From Heterobasidion occidentale (lineage: Eukaryota > Basidiomycota > Agaricomycetes > Russulales > Bondarzewiaceae): a stretch of DNA of 64,000 bases. Positions 45,513 to 57,444 of this stretch are shown piece by piece (positions within the stretch are counted from its first letter, which is position 1; the number at the start of each line of letters is the position of its first letter). The position numbers and the translations under genes were made by a program. The notes beneath the pieces were generated by a model. That model was not told the DNA's origin. It saw nothing but the letters and a program-made list of their open reading frames with translations, and did no database searches. The stretch is from the NCBI GenBank assembly GCA_039111635.1, contig JBCAQO010000005.1, positions 1,798,001-1,862,000 of the forward strand, in the 5' to 3' direction.

Positions 45513-48500
45513 TCAAACAAATGCTGTATGTTTTTTACTCCGCCCTATGCCAGATGGTCCGGCCTGGGGCTGGCGCTTAAGCGCCTTTTCGGGGATGACA
45601 GAGTCGGCTACCGGCTTGTCTTCAAACGTCAGCAGATCGTAAAGTGATGCGATTTGGTCTCCCTGGAGAACACGATGAGCTTTTGAGAAAATTGGAGAAG
45701 AGGTGAGAATAAGCACAAACCTTCTGTTCAAGAATGTCAATGACTTCGCGCAGATGCTCCGCTAGCACGTTCCGTTTGACCACGTTCGATGCAGGGTCCA
45801 TGAGCTTGTACTGGTCAGCGAGCTCGGTATAGATCCTGTGAATTTAAATGACATTCAAAACCATAAAAAATGCTAACAAGACCGTGACGTACCCCTTATA
45901 ATGCGTAAAGTCATCTTCCAGTTCTCGGAGGACCCGAACCAGAACCGTCTGTGGAGGCAGTCGGTCTCGAGGCGTACCCCGTTTGAGGAATTCCAAGTTG
46001 TAGGCATCGGTGTCTGACGCCTTGCCCTTATCGCGTCTCACGTTTGGCTCAGGTCCTTCCACCCAACCATTGTTGTCATTTCCCCCCTCCTCCTCGTCGA
46101 CGTGTGCTCTCACATCACGTCCTCGACTCGCAGGATACCATAATGGCTTCTGGGCGCCATTGCCATCCAGAGGAGAATGAGGGCGCTGTCGCCGCCGACA
46201 CACCCTGCACGTTTTCTCGTTATGCGTAGGTGCGGAGAAGAACATGCGCTCGAGGCGAGCACCTCGAATCTCAGGAAAGGGCGTGGACTCAGGTGCGTCA
46301 GAGGATGAAGGTGGAGGAATGTTCCGACCGCGTCGCCGGTGTTCATCCTTGGTCGGTGGAGGTATGTGTGACTGGTCGGCATCCAATGCGGCATTGGCGT
46401 AAATGCCGGCCGCGTGGGCAGGCGTGGGCGCGGGAGGACGAGACTCGGCTGGTATCTGAGGGGGGCTGGAGAAGGGTCGACGAAGACGCTGAGACGCATG
46501 ACTGGTCGTCGGTGAGGCTGCTCGAGCTTGCTGGGGCCCAGCCCCTTCGTCTTCAGTGGACGTCGAGAAATGCCTGCTACTCCGCGCTGCGCTGCGATCG
46601 GATCCGGACATGGAACCAGCCACGGAAGGTGAGCGCGAAGGAACTGGCGAGTTGGCGGCAGAGCGAGAGCGGGAATAAGAGTTAGAGAGGCGGGATGCTG
46701 ATCGCAGTGAACGTTCAGAGCGGCGTTCCTCCATTTCCATTGATATGCGCTCGAGCTCATCAGAGTTGACATAGCGTCGAGTGCTGGTGCCAATGAGCTG
46801 AGAGGTGCCTGCCGTGGCTTGATCGGTTCGCATGGTTCTATCGGGGAGAGCAGTGCGAGGGGGAGCAGGCGAAACAGAAATCCGTGATGATTCAGCAGTA
46901 TCTTCTCGTGCCTCCTCACGCGTCTCCTGTTCCTGCTCGGAATCGTCTGCCTCTCCACCCTCAGTTTGCTGGTCCGCCTCTTGTGTCTCGTATGGTGCCT
47001 GCATCTGACGGTGGGGTTCCGAATCCATAGCTTGGCTACGTTCCTGTCGGTTTCTTCGTTCGCGAAGCCCCTCTTCCACGACCCCCTTCAACACCTCGAC
47101 CTCGCCAGCAACCTTTTCAACCTCAGTGCGCAGGCGGTCGACCTCACGGACCTTCTCACGAAGCGTGTACGAGTCTGCCTCGCGCAGCGATCGCAGTTCA
47201 TCCAGCAGACTTTGGTGGGATGCAAGTTCGTTGGTCAGCCGCGACATGTGTGAGCGCAGTGTTGAGATGAGAGATTCCAGAGCTGGAGGAGGAATCGGAG
47301 TGAGTTGCTGAGATGACAGTTCAATGGAGAATCTGGCGTACCCTTTTTCTCTTCGACTGCTTCTTTATATCTTCTGTGATCTTCCTCTCCATCGTCATTC
47401 ATTCGCCCCTTGCCTTTCTTGAAGGCATTTGTCTCGCGCTGCTGGCGGGCAATGATGTTCTCGCGTCGTTGAACACGTTCCCGTTCCCGAGCAACTTCTT
47501 GCCTAGAAGTGTCGAGTTCACGTTCAAATTCGCGCATGCGCTTTCTGGACGTGTTGTTCTCCGCTTCCAGGTGAGCGAGCTTTTGTTGTACTTGATTTAG
47601 CGCCGTAAGCAGATGGGCTATGAAAGGCGGAGTGAGAGGATATTCATTTTGGCTTGGTCGGGATCAGCCTACCCTTGTCCCCATCGATGTCTTCATCATC
47701 TGGATAGCCATAGTACCGCACGCCAGCCTTGGCCGGACTCTCGACTGCATTCGTCAAGCCAGTGACGTCAGGTAACTGGACGATCCCGGACTGTTTCATC
47801 GGTTTGGAACTGATGAAGGGGGATCGGGAAGAACCTGTCCACAAATCAAATTAATCGGCTATGAGTTCGCAATGAGAAAGTGATCATAATGAGCCCAAAC
47901 CTGAGGGTGGCTTGACTCTCGTATTCACGGCGTTCTGCACAAGCGCACCATCTTCCTGATTCTGTTCTGGATACTGCCACCGGCTTTGCTCGGTTTCGAG
48001 CTCGCGCGCTAGGCCTCGGGCGAGCTTAGTGAACCTGGAGTTGTTGGAAGAGGGCGTTGGTGGCCGGACGTTGATTTCAGGACCGGAAGCACGAGCAGGG
48101 AGAGGGCGTGTCTTTTTCGGTTTAGGTGTGGGTTCATTCTGGTAGTCTTTCCCTCGGGAAGACAGCGAGGGCGGTGGCAAATGGTGTTCCTCTACGGCGG
48201 ATACATTTGAGCCCCGTGAGCGGTGCGAACGCGTGTGGGACGGAACAGGAGACGAGGAGCGGAAAGAGAGTTGAGGAGAGCGCGGACGTTTGGGTGAGAA
48301 CGATAGGTGCGACAGAGCGTCCGAGAGCTTGGGGCGGAAGGAGGTATTCGGGTCGGGCGTATCAGGCTCGGAGCTAGAGGTCGCAGAAGAGTGTGGAGAG
48401 CGCGGGGAGCGGAATCGAGCGGCTGTGGCACGGGCTTGTTGAGAGGCGAGAACGCGATCGAGGTCAGCGGGGCTATCAGCGACGAGGCGGTTATGCGGCG

Positions 48501-49060
48501 CCATGTGTGACTGTGCAGGCAGTGCTTTAGCACTCGAAGTCAGATACGTACGAGCCAGGAGAGCTTACGATCTGGCGAGAATGTATGGTATCATTTTCCA
48601 TGAGGCTGAACTTGCTATCAATGTTGGCGACGAGGTCCTGGAGAGGGCGATCAGGATCGTACTCTGCCCCGCTGAGGCTGATATCACGGCGCATTCCCCT
48701 GCCGCCGAGACCGGCGCTAATTGTAAGTGCGCTAGCATGGTGAGCAGCGGTGGACATTGTTTCCCCGCCGTACGGATTGATACCCTCTTCGTCGTCACCA
48801 GTGCGATAAGACCAGGCGTGCATATGGCTGAGGCCTTCCTCTGGATCGAAATCTTCCCGAGAGTGATCAAAGGAGGCAAAGCCAGAGAATTGTGCAGTTG
48901 GGCCAGGATGGTGCCGGGGATATTCAATGGAGTAGTCGTCATGGGCGGAGGAGAGGTGGAGGGAGAGATCTGTGTGCTGGAGATTGTGTTCGAGCTGGAT
49001 GCGATGTTGCTCCTGCTCGTCGCCAGCAATGCTGAAGTCGAGGCGAGGGGTTCCCCTCAT
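45513..49060 (-). CDS. Cep57/Ppc89-like spindle pole body coiled-coil protein
   Basis: Seven exons: 49060-48569, 48510-47901, 47834-47673, 47617-47342, 47282-45893, 45835-45721 and 45662-45513, giving 1064 residues with all phases consistent. The first ~450 residues are disordered, rich in Ser/Pro/Arg (PPTPSSNNSRFTKLARGLAR). Central coiled coils follow (ALNQVQQKLAHLEAENNTSR, ELDTSRQEVARERERVQRRE, LREKVREVDRLRTEVEKV). A cysteine pair CRVCRRRQR sits in a basic patch. The C-terminus is the conserved Cep57 microtubule-binding/Ppc89 domain: VLRELEDDFTHYKGIYTELA, DQYKLMDPASNVVKRNVLAE, HLREVIDILEQKGDQIASLY. This predicts a structural spindle-pole role in anchoring microtubules. It is divergent from BMS1, with starts 180 bases apart. 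Confidence 0.88.
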
Positions 49061-49239
49061 TGTGTGTATCGCTTGGGAGTGGGCGGGCGTGCGAGCGGGG
49101 AAGTGGCCAAGGGAGTGAGTGCCGCAACACCGTCAGAGTTCGAAACCCTGAATAAGCGCCCCTTCAGACGCGCCGGTCACGTGGCCGCGCACCTTTTCAC
49201 TCTTCATTTTGTCGTGCATCTCAGCCACCTTGCTTCAGC
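49061..49239. promoter_or_regulatory. Bidirectional promoter, spindle pole gene / BMS1
   Basis: Only 179 bases separate the two ATGs, so the genes must share regulatory sequence. No TATA box is visible. Confidence 0.6.
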
Positions 49240-50635
49240 ATGGAAGATAGACCTCACAAAACGCATCGGCCCCCTCAGTCTGGCCAAAAGGCGGACAAAA
49301 AGGGCAAGGGAAAGGAAAAGCAGCATGGCTTCAACGAGAAGGTCCGTTCACTCTGACCCCGGTGGGCTCCTAGCTCACGGCCTCCCCTAGGCATTTGCAC
49401 CTAGGTCCGGTCGCAGAGCAGAACGTCAAGGACGTCGGGCAGCCGAAAAAGACCAAACCCGTCTCCATGTCCCCCTTGTCGACCGCACCCCCGACGATCT
49501 GCCGCCCCCCGTCATCGTGGCTATCGTAGGCCCGCCTGGCGTCGGCAAAAGCACTTTGGTCAAGAGCCTAGTTCGCCGGTACACCAAGCAAACACTGTCT
49601 GAAATACGAGGACCTGTCACAGTCGTCAGCGGTAAAAAGAGACGTCTCACCTTCATAGAGTGCAACAACGACCTCAACTCCATGATCGACATCGGTAAGA
49701 TTGCTGACCTTGTCCTCCTCATGATCGACGGGTCATTTGGGTTTGAGATGGTATGCCTCACCTTACCATTCAACTTCGCAATGTGCTGAGTATCTTATAG
49801 GAAACCTTCGAATTCCTCAATGTTCTCCAAGCTCACGGCTTCCCCAAAGTTATCGGCGTTCTCACCCATCTAGACCTCATAAAAAAGGCAGCGACTCTCC
49901 GAGACACCAAAAAGGCCTTAAAAAAACGTTTCTGGACGGAAATCTACCAGGGCGCTAAATTATTCTATCTATCCGGCGTGCTAAACGGCCGATATCCAGA
50001 CACCGAAATCCTCAATCTCTCCCGTTTCGTCAGCGTCATGAAGTTCCGCCCTCTCGTCTTCCGAAACGCCCACCCGTATCTCCTCGCCGACCGCTTCGAA
50101 GATCTTACTCCTCGCGAGGATGTGCGACTCTCCAAGGGCAAATGCGATCGCACCGTCACTATGTACGGGTATTTGAGGGGTACAAACTTGCGCGCGGGAC
50201 GAAGGTGCATATTCCAGGCGTTGGCGATCTCGATATGAAGGGCGTGACAATGCTGGGGGATCCGTGCCCGCTCCCAGACGCAGATTCGGAGAAGAGGAGG
50301 AAGCTGAGCGAGAAGAAGAAGCTTTTGGTTCATGCGCCAATGAGCGATGTGGGCGGGGTCATGTACGATAAGGATGCGGTTTGGGTAAACGTACCCGGCA
50401 GCTTCACAAGAGGAAATACCGATGGTGAGTGCTCACATTGAGACATATGTTCGAAGTGACCGGATTCATCAAGTGTCCAGTTCCACAGGGGGAGGGGGAG
50501 CAGATGGTGATGGACCTCCAAGATGTAGATGAGACGCTCGAGGATGTTGTTGCGCGGAGCCATATTCGGCTTCTTGGTTCCTCTTCGCGGAATTTGATTG
50601 TAGATCCTTCATCGAGTCGTTCGGTGGAAGACGTC

Positions 50636-50696
<61 letters not shown>

Positions 50697-52947
50697 GCGA
50701 CGACGAGAGCGAGGACGAGAGCGAGGACGAGGATGCAGCAGGGACTGAGCATGGGTCAGAGGGAGAGATGGATGAGTGGGAAGTGAGCGATGATGAAGAA
50801 GGCCCGCATACAGGTGATCATGGACGCTCAATACGTCGAACGGTACATCGGTCGACCGAGAGGCTGATGGGTGTCCGGGAGCGTGAACGTGGCGAAGTTG
50901 CGTATGCCGACAGCGATTCGGACCTAGGCGAAGAAGAGGATGACGAGGGTGCTGGTGGGAGCCGAGTTCGGTTCGCGGAAGATCCAGTGGACGCTGACAT
51001 TCCAAGTGAGGAAGAAGATGAAGCCGATGTAGAGATGGACGAGGACGAGGACATCCCGAAGTGGAAGCTGAACTTAGCGGAGCGCGCGGCGACGTCTTTC
51101 GAGCTGACATCGCGGCGGAAGAAGCGGAAGGACTGGACAAAACTGATTTACTCGAGCGCCCTGACACCTACACAGATATTACAGGAGGGCTCGCACACAC
51201 TAGTAGAGGATGACGAGGGTGGAGACGAGGACGACTTCTTCAGGTGAAGAAGAGCACGGATACAGCGGAGGAGGTACTCGATATGACCAAGGAGCCGACT
51301 GATCCTGAGGAGTTCAAGAAATGGGAAAGCACCGATATGTTGGATTCGATACGACATCTGTTTATCACAAGCCACGATCAAGGCGAGAAAGATGGACCTG
51401 ACGGCGAAGAAGAGCACGAGGACGCGGAAGATGGCGGCAGCGAAGAGGAGGGCGATGAAGTTGATGGAGAGATGCCTCTGGACTCAGAGTCAGCTCGCGC
51501 AGCTTCTTTGGCTGCCAAGAAGGAGGCTCTCAAACGGAAATTCGACGAACAATACGACGATCCAGAGACGTCGAAGCAGGACTTCTACGATGAGAAGAAG
51601 GACGAAATTGCTCGTCAACAAACGCTCAATCGTGAAGAGTTTCAAGACGTTGACGCGGAAACGCGTGCCCTTGTCGAGGGATACCGTCCTGGGTCGTACG
51701 TCCGAATCGAATTGGCGAATGTCCCGTGCGAGATGGTCGAGCACTTTGATCCTCGGAGGCCGCTTATCATCGGTGGGCTACTCCCTGCCGAGGAGCGGTT
51801 TGGGTTTATTCAGGTTCGCATCAAGCGTCACCGATGGTATGCGCGCACGCTCAAGACCAATGATCCGCTCATCTTCAGCCTGGGATGGCGCCGGTTCCAG
51901 TCAATCCCTATATATTCCCTGGACGACCATTCTATCCGGATGCGCATGCTCAAGTACACACCAGAGCATATGCATTGCTATGCCACATTTTATGGCCCCG
52001 TCGCGCTCCCTAACACCGGCTTCTGCGCATTCAACTCCCTGGGCCCAGACTCGGCTGCATTCCGGATTTCTGCCACAGGAGTCGTTTTGGATATTGACCG
52101 CTCGACGAAGATAGTGAAGAAGCTCAAACTTACTGGTGCACCATACAAGATTTTCAAGAACACCGCGTTCGTGAAGGACATGTTCACGTCCGCTCTCGAG
52201 GTCGCCAAGTTCGAGGGCGCAAACATCAGAACTGTGTCGGGCATTCGCGGACAAGTTAAGAAAGCACTACCGAAGCCTGATGGGGCATTCCGAGCGACGT
52301 TCGAGGATAAAGTCCTAATGAGTGGTATGTCTATGTCTTTGATTTACTGATGTTCGAGTGGTTTGCCTGATATCTTTCGCTCAGATCTTATCTTCCTTCG
52401 TGCTTGGTATTCAATTCAACCACGCAAGTTCTATAATCCTGTCACGTCGTTGCTCTTGTCGAACGACTCAGGCTGGGCTGGCATGCGTCTGACTGGCCAG
52501 GTACGGAGAGAGCAGGGCCTCAATGCTCCGCAGCCAGTAAATTCTACATATAAGCCAATCACACGACCAGGGCGGCATTTCAACACACTCAAGGTTCCTC
52601 GCAAGCTCCAGGCCTCCCTCCCGTATGCTTCAAAGCCGAAGCTCATGAAACCTCAGCGGAAAGAGACGTACCTTCAGAAGCGCGCAGTCGTGCTCGAGCC
52701 TGAAGAGAAGAAAGCAATCGCGGTGATGCAGCAGATCCGGGCGATTCGCAAGGATCAAGTGGCGCGGAGAAGAGAGAAGCAGAACGCGAGGAAGGAGGAC
52801 AGACGGAAGAAGCTTGAGAAGGACGAGGCGAGGAAGAGCGAGAAGAAGAGAGAGGAGAGGAAGGAACACATGCGGATCGCGGGGATTAAGAGTAAACGAG
52901 AAACCGAGAGGGAGGAGGGAGGGAGTAGGAAGCGAAGGAAGACATGA
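49240..52947 (+). CDS. BMS1: Ribosome biogenesis GTPase Bms1
   Basis: Nucleolar GTPase of the small-subunit processome that works with Rcl1. Exons: 49240-49341, 49391-49750, 49801-50424, 50481-52324 and 52385-52947. N-terminus [37 protein letters not shown]-loop [31 protein letters not shown] (G4); [17 protein letters not shown]; an acidic centre with about 20 consecutive Asp; then the C-terminal AARP2CN/DUF663 core ([44 protein letters not shown]-like [20 protein letters not shown]). The Lys/Arg-rich tail is nucleolar-targeting. One base is missing near 50200 (NLRAG to TKVHIPGVG) and another at about 51243 (DEDDFF to KKSTDTAEE). With these, all exon phases fit and the protein is about 1164 residues. 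As BMS1 is essential in yeast, these breaks are best read as sequence errors. Confidence 0.93.
50636..50695 (+). repeat. GACGAT microsatellite coding poly-Asp in BMS1
   Basis: Ten hexamer units (GACGAT) give 20 aspartates in frame inside the acidic linker of Bms1. Such tracts vary in length between strains. Confidence 0.92.
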
Positions 52948-53329
52948 TCACTTTCAGCCGTTCGTAGCTTGTTTGTTGACATGGCTTTCTGTTACCTATT
53001 TGTTTGTGGTCCCTCCACGCTGACGATTACCTTAAATTTGAATCTAGCACACTCGATTCTTAGTCCCCACTTGGGACTCTGTTTCCTCTGTTGATGTACG
53101 TTGATGTCGATCGTGGCACTGGTTGCTTGAAAGAATGAGCAGTCAAAGGTAAACAAGTTACAAAACCTAGCCCCATGAGAAAGAAAGTCTTATGCGAAAA
53201 CGGACAACAGGTTTGATATTCTGCCAACAAGATCGGCGCTGGTCTGCGCTGGTGCAGCCGGCACTTTCCCCGTGCCATAACTGAGATGCATGATGTTATG
53301 TAATCATCCTTTCTACGACGACGACGACG
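52948..53329. other. Intergenic, promoter of SPP2
   Basis: 382 bases between tandem genes. No motif is clear; a run of CGACGACGACGA precedes the SPP2 start. Confidence 0.45.
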
Positions 53330-54469
53330 ATGTCCAAGGTATCCTTCACCATTCGTCGTCCAGCACCTCCACCTCGCTCGATAATCAGACACTCAAGCGA
53401 GGAAATTACAGACTCGAACGTGGCAATTATAGACTCGAGCGATGAGGAGGAGGAGGAGCCTCAAGGGCCGCTCGTCATTCCCGCACTTCAAAACCGTGAT
53501 TGGCGCGAGATGGCTCGGAAACGCCGAGCTGGTTTATCTTATGTTCCACCAAGTGGCCAGGTGGGAATTGGAAAGGATGGAAGCGTTGGAGGTTTAGGCA
53601 CCAGAGACACCATCAATTCCGGTGAGCAGCTAGAAGGGCTGCAGGCGCCTCGCAAACGGCCAAAGACAGAGTCGGACGAAAACGACGCAGGACCTAAAGA
53701 TCATCTACCACAGGAGGGTGTGGCAGAAGCGAAAGATGCCGCAGAAGTAAAGGAGGAAGAGACAGATGAAGAGCGTGCCATTCGCGCGGTGCTTGCAAGC
53801 GCTCGAGGCGAAACTCGCGAGGGTGGACTTCATATCGACATCATTCCTGCAGGAGGAAACGAGTGGGGACGTAGGCCAACCGAAGACGACGCGTTTAAGC
53901 AGGACGTTGACGTCCTGCCCGATGAAGCAACGCTAGACGATTACGAGCGCGTTCCCGTTGAGCAGTTCGGCGCAGCGCTGTTGCGCGGGATGGGTTGGAA
54001 GGAAGGAACGGCGGCGAGCAAGAAGAAGAATGGGCCCGTCGAACCATGGCTCCCGCAGGCTCGACCAGCGCTGTTGGGTATCGGTGCCAAGGAGCGCGAG
54101 GCTTTGGACGATGGAAGCATGCGGAAGGCAAAGGGCCGACCGGATAAGAGGTACGTGCCTGTTATCAGACAGGGGAGGGACGACGGGAGAGCCTCGTCAT
54201 CTCGGTCACAGCCCCCTTCTGGCACGAATTCGCATCGGTCGTCTCGGTCACAGTCGCCCAGTCGGAGAAGCAGAAAAGAGAGCGACTACGAGCATGATCG
54301 TGACCGTCCTGGGGACCGGAAACGCGAGCCGGAGCGGGATCGTGGAAGCGAAAGAAGAGGTGAGCAACACGAGCGCGACGTCTACCAGAAGGATCGACGT
54401 AGGAACGGGAGACACGAGGAGTATCGCGGCGATAGGGACAAGCACAGAGAGCGTTCACGTCGAAATTGA
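53330..54469 (+). CDS. SPP2: Spliceosome G-patch protein Spp2 / GPKOW-like
   Basis: Single exon, 379 residues. The G-patch segment YERVPVEQFGAALLRGMGWKEG recruits and stimulates the DEAH helicase Prp2 at the catalytic activation of the spliceosome. It is followed by the short conserved RPALLGIGAKEREAL. The N-terminus MSKVSFTIRRPAPPPRSI is typical of the family. The centre is acidic (SSDEEEEEPQGP), and the C-terminal ~100 residues are an RS/RD/RE-rich tail (SRSQSPSRRSRKESDYEHDRD) of the kind found in splicing factors. No intron and no frame break, unlike most genes here. Confidence 0.9.
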   Translation: MSKVSFTIRRPAPPPRSIIRHSSEEITDSNVAIIDSSDEEEEEPQGPLVIPALQNRDWREMARKRRAGLSYVPPSGQVGIGKDGSVGGLGTRDTINSGEQLEGLQAPRKRPKTESDENDAGPKDHLPQEGVAEAKDAAEVKEEETDEERAIRAVLASARGETREGGLHIDIIPAGGNEWGRRPTEDDAFKQDVDVLPDEATLDDYERVPVEQFGAALLRGMGWKEGTAASKKKNGPVEPWLPQARPALLGIGAKEREALDDGSMRKAKGRPDKRYVPVIRQGRDDGRASSSRSQPPSGTNSHRSSRSQSPSRRSRKESDYEHDRDRPGDRKREPERDRGSERRGEQHERDVYQKDRRRNGRHEEYRGDRDKHRERSRRN

Positions 54470-55310
54470 TAGGGAGTCTCTCATGGCTTCTTTATGCCAG
54501 CCTATCTGCCTTTCACCGTGGTGCGAAGTCCTGCCGGGAATGATTCAACCTGTGAGGGCTGGTTGTGCATTGCTGCCGTGCGGGAGACGGTGGACGAGCT
54601 GAAGGCTACCACAACGCTCGTTCAGAGATCGATGTACGTTTCTGCGATTTTATTGTATTATGACAGTGCCAACGGATAGACACATGCAAATGACGTGCAT
54701 GCCGCAGTTGGATAGAGCCTAAGGATGGATGTGCCCCACATTTGTTAACGTACGCTTTCCCTTCCGAATATCCCTGATCACCCTCGAGCGGTCGTATTCC
54801 TCCGTCTCAGTATCTATGAAACGGCACATACAAGCACGAGTTCGTGTCTGGTACGTTTTCCTTAGGCGCTGTGTCTCGAAGCTCATAGTATAAAGGGGAT
54901 GCCGCACGCCTCATGGAATGCGGCCATATTGATGCTATGCTAATAGTGAGTGGACCGGCTTACCAGTTATCACAGTGAAACAAGACAAATCTGATACGGT
55001 ACGGACTGATTGCTTGAGAACACTAGAGGGAAGAGATTCAGCTCTGAAGGATCTTTGAGCCTTCAATATCGTCTTGGCAGGTGATTTTAACGAGAAATAC
55101 CTATTCAGGATGGGACTTCACATTTTCACAGCTGATACCGACCGACTGATGCATACCATACTAATAGTTATAAAGAGCAGATAAATAACAGCTCCCCCAG
55201 ATACGCAACGCTCGTGAAAGTCGTGTAAGGTCGGGTCGTTATAACATGAAAGGTCGTACAAAGCACGGAACCTCGAGATCTCAATGATCAATAACCGAAG
55301 CTCCCGTCAC
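54470..55310. other. Intergenic between convergent genes
   Basis: About 840 bases between SPP2 (+) and the DUF4203 gene (-). Short frames on both strands have no recognisable content; 55160-55200 is AT-rich and may hold polyadenylation signals. Confidence 0.5.
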
Positions 55311-57216
55311 CTATTTATGCTGCATACTGTCGCCTGCCTTCTGCCTCACATCATGCCAAAAAGAATCCCACTGACTGCTTTGTACTACTGCCGTTTCCTT
55401 CGCACGAGTCGGAGAAACCCTAGAGCTTGAAATCAGCATGCCTTGAGGCTTGGACACATTCTGTTGAGCTACTGCAATGCGATCAAGAGCGTGTATAAGC
55501 GAAGGTGTCATTGGGACTGCTCCGGGCGGTGTATCTTGCCCCTTCATGGAACCGGCGCGCATGAGGAATGGCGGACTCCAGCCTGGAGTGTCGCGTGAAC
55601 GCTTCGCGGCAGACACGGTCACGTCTTCCTCATCATCGGAATAATCAAGTCTACCATTTTTCTTGATGTAGCTCGGCGATGCAGTGTCCTCTGACGAAAG
55701 AGCCTTATTCTCGTTGTGTCTGGCAAAAGTATGGGATGTTGAAGCATCGGTGAGTGTTTTGGACATGCTCGAATGAGTGGATAGACGACGTTTTGGAGGG
55801 GAGGCAGAGAGTGCGTCGTCGATTTTCGTGCTAGCGTCGTCGTCCGAGTCTGAATCGAAGTCTGACGTGGTCCCGGTAACAGGGCGGAATTTCACAGCTT
55901 CACGCCTGCGTTGTGCGATACCCTCTGTGCTCGCGCGCGCCATGATCCGCGCGAGAGGCCAGTGAGAGTGCTTTCTCAGAACACCGGGTCGCTGGTTGTA
56001 CGCTAAAGAAGGTTCAACCGGGGCCTTCTCGAGGGCGGGTCCACGTTGATGAGCCATAGTGGGGATGCGAGAATTTGGCAATGAGGGTTGAAGGTGCTTG
56101 GAGTCATCACCTGGGGTGGAGAAGAGGATCGAAGAGGATGGGGACGAGCGATGTGAAGGTCTGAAAAGACGGTCCCAGAAGGAGGAGAGCGGTTGGAAGG
56201 TCCCAGAGCGGTCGGAGGAGTTTGGTAGAGCAGTGGTATAGTCCGCTAGGTACGAGTCCCATTTCTTGGTAGAAAGTATATGAGTTCTCACGTGTAAGCT
56301 GCGGGAAAGGGACATATACCTGGTCTGGGTTTGCTCCATAGATTCTCCTCAATGTCCAATCAGCAAGACAGCCCAGGATCAGTATCAGCCAGAATCCAGC
56401 GCTCAGCCCATGCTCTGCGCTTGTGCCCCAATTATTGCCATCACTAATCCAGAGGCGTTCCCAGGTGTTTCCCCAGGCAGGGATCTGCGCGAGAAGGGCG
56501 ATAGACACGATTGATAACCGAATGCGCCGGAGGCACTCGCAGAAAGACGAAGAGAAGCGTGTCGTGTGCGATCGAAGGGAAGGATCGTGAGCACAACGAG
56601 GAGAGGTAGAAGAAGCGCGAATAGAATGCGACGAGTAAGAAGGGACGGGTGAAGCGCAATACTCAAGGCAAGTGCGAGGGATGTGCTACAATTGATTGAG
56701 AGAGTTAATGAAAACCTAAACTAAGAGCTGGACAACATACCCCCCAGTAATTCCTCCCAAGGCAAGAGAAAGGATGCTGAATCGGCCTCCGAGGATGGCG
56801 ACAGGAAGGGAGGAACAGAGCCAAACCGCGACGAAAGACTTGGACGTAAGAGACGGCGCGATGAGGTGTTGTTTGGAATGAGCAACGAAAGGAAAGTTGA
56901 AAGGTGAACTGTGAACCGTTGTAGTGAAAGTCCATACGGGAAGGTGTGAATAGGACATACGGCCGAAGACATATCCTATCGCGAGACCACCGATGCCCCC
57001 TTCAGGTAAAAGTGCGAAACCTTCTTCTGTTTGACATCGAAAGACGCAGGCATCTGAAGGACATCGTTGCGAGGTGCAAACGATCGTGTGCGGTCGAGTG
57101 TGAGGAAAGCACCTGCGAAGGTGAGGAGGAAGGAGAGAAAAAGTAGGGGAAGGGTGTAGGCGAGGATATATGCCGTCGAAGGAAGGAGGTTTTGTGAGCG
57201 TTACGGTGCTGTTCAT
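55311..57216 (-). CDS. DUF4203 / TM7S3-TM198-like multi-pass membrane protein, frame-broken
   Basis: Predicted multi-pass membrane protein of a basidiomycete DUF4203 family; function unknown. N-terminus MNSTVTLTKPPS, then in another frame LAYTLPLLFLSFLLTFAGAF and LTLDRTRSFAPRNDVL, then EGGIGGLAIGYVFG, VHLSTFLSLLIPNN, KSFVAVWLCSSLPVAILGGR, SIALHPSLLTRRILFALLLP, IALLAQIPAWGNTWERLW and FWLILILGCLADWTL. After an intron that removes about 56258-56311, KWDSYLADYTTALPNSSDRS begins a ~300-residue cytosolic, Ser/Pro-rich tail that is open to 55311 and includes an acidic patch (DSDSDDDAST). Single-base shifts are needed near 57180, 57010, 56870 and 56520 to read the membrane half. The start is divergent from the CoA-transferase. 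Confidence 0.7.
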
Positions 57217-57444
57217 GTCGTGTCGTTACTGTTGTAGAAGAAAAGACGGTCAGTGCGAGACTGAGAGGACCGACGTCGTCGACGCCTTGCGAGGCCTTGA
57301 AGATGCAAGCGGTGAAACCCGGAGATGGCGCTGGTAGGGCTTCGCTCAGCTGAGCAACCCCACGGTTGCTCGGTAACGTTATTATGGCACCCCATATTCA
57401 AGACATTCCCCCGTGTCTTTCTCCGTCTTCAAGCACACTTACCC
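57217..57444. promoter_or_regulatory. Bidirectional promoter, DUF4203 gene / CoA-transferase
   Basis: 228 bases between the two divergent starts. No TATA element is clear. Confidence 0.45.

Noticed and set aside
48503..49390. 295-codon plus-strand open frame
   Set aside because: It lies antisense to the first two exons of the Cep57-like gene and runs into BMS1 exon 1; no domain. A shadow of GC-rich coding sequence.
50469..51167. Minus-strand frame with long His-Arg repeats
   Set aside because: Pure reverse-complement image of the GACGAT repeat in BMS1; not a metal-binding protein.
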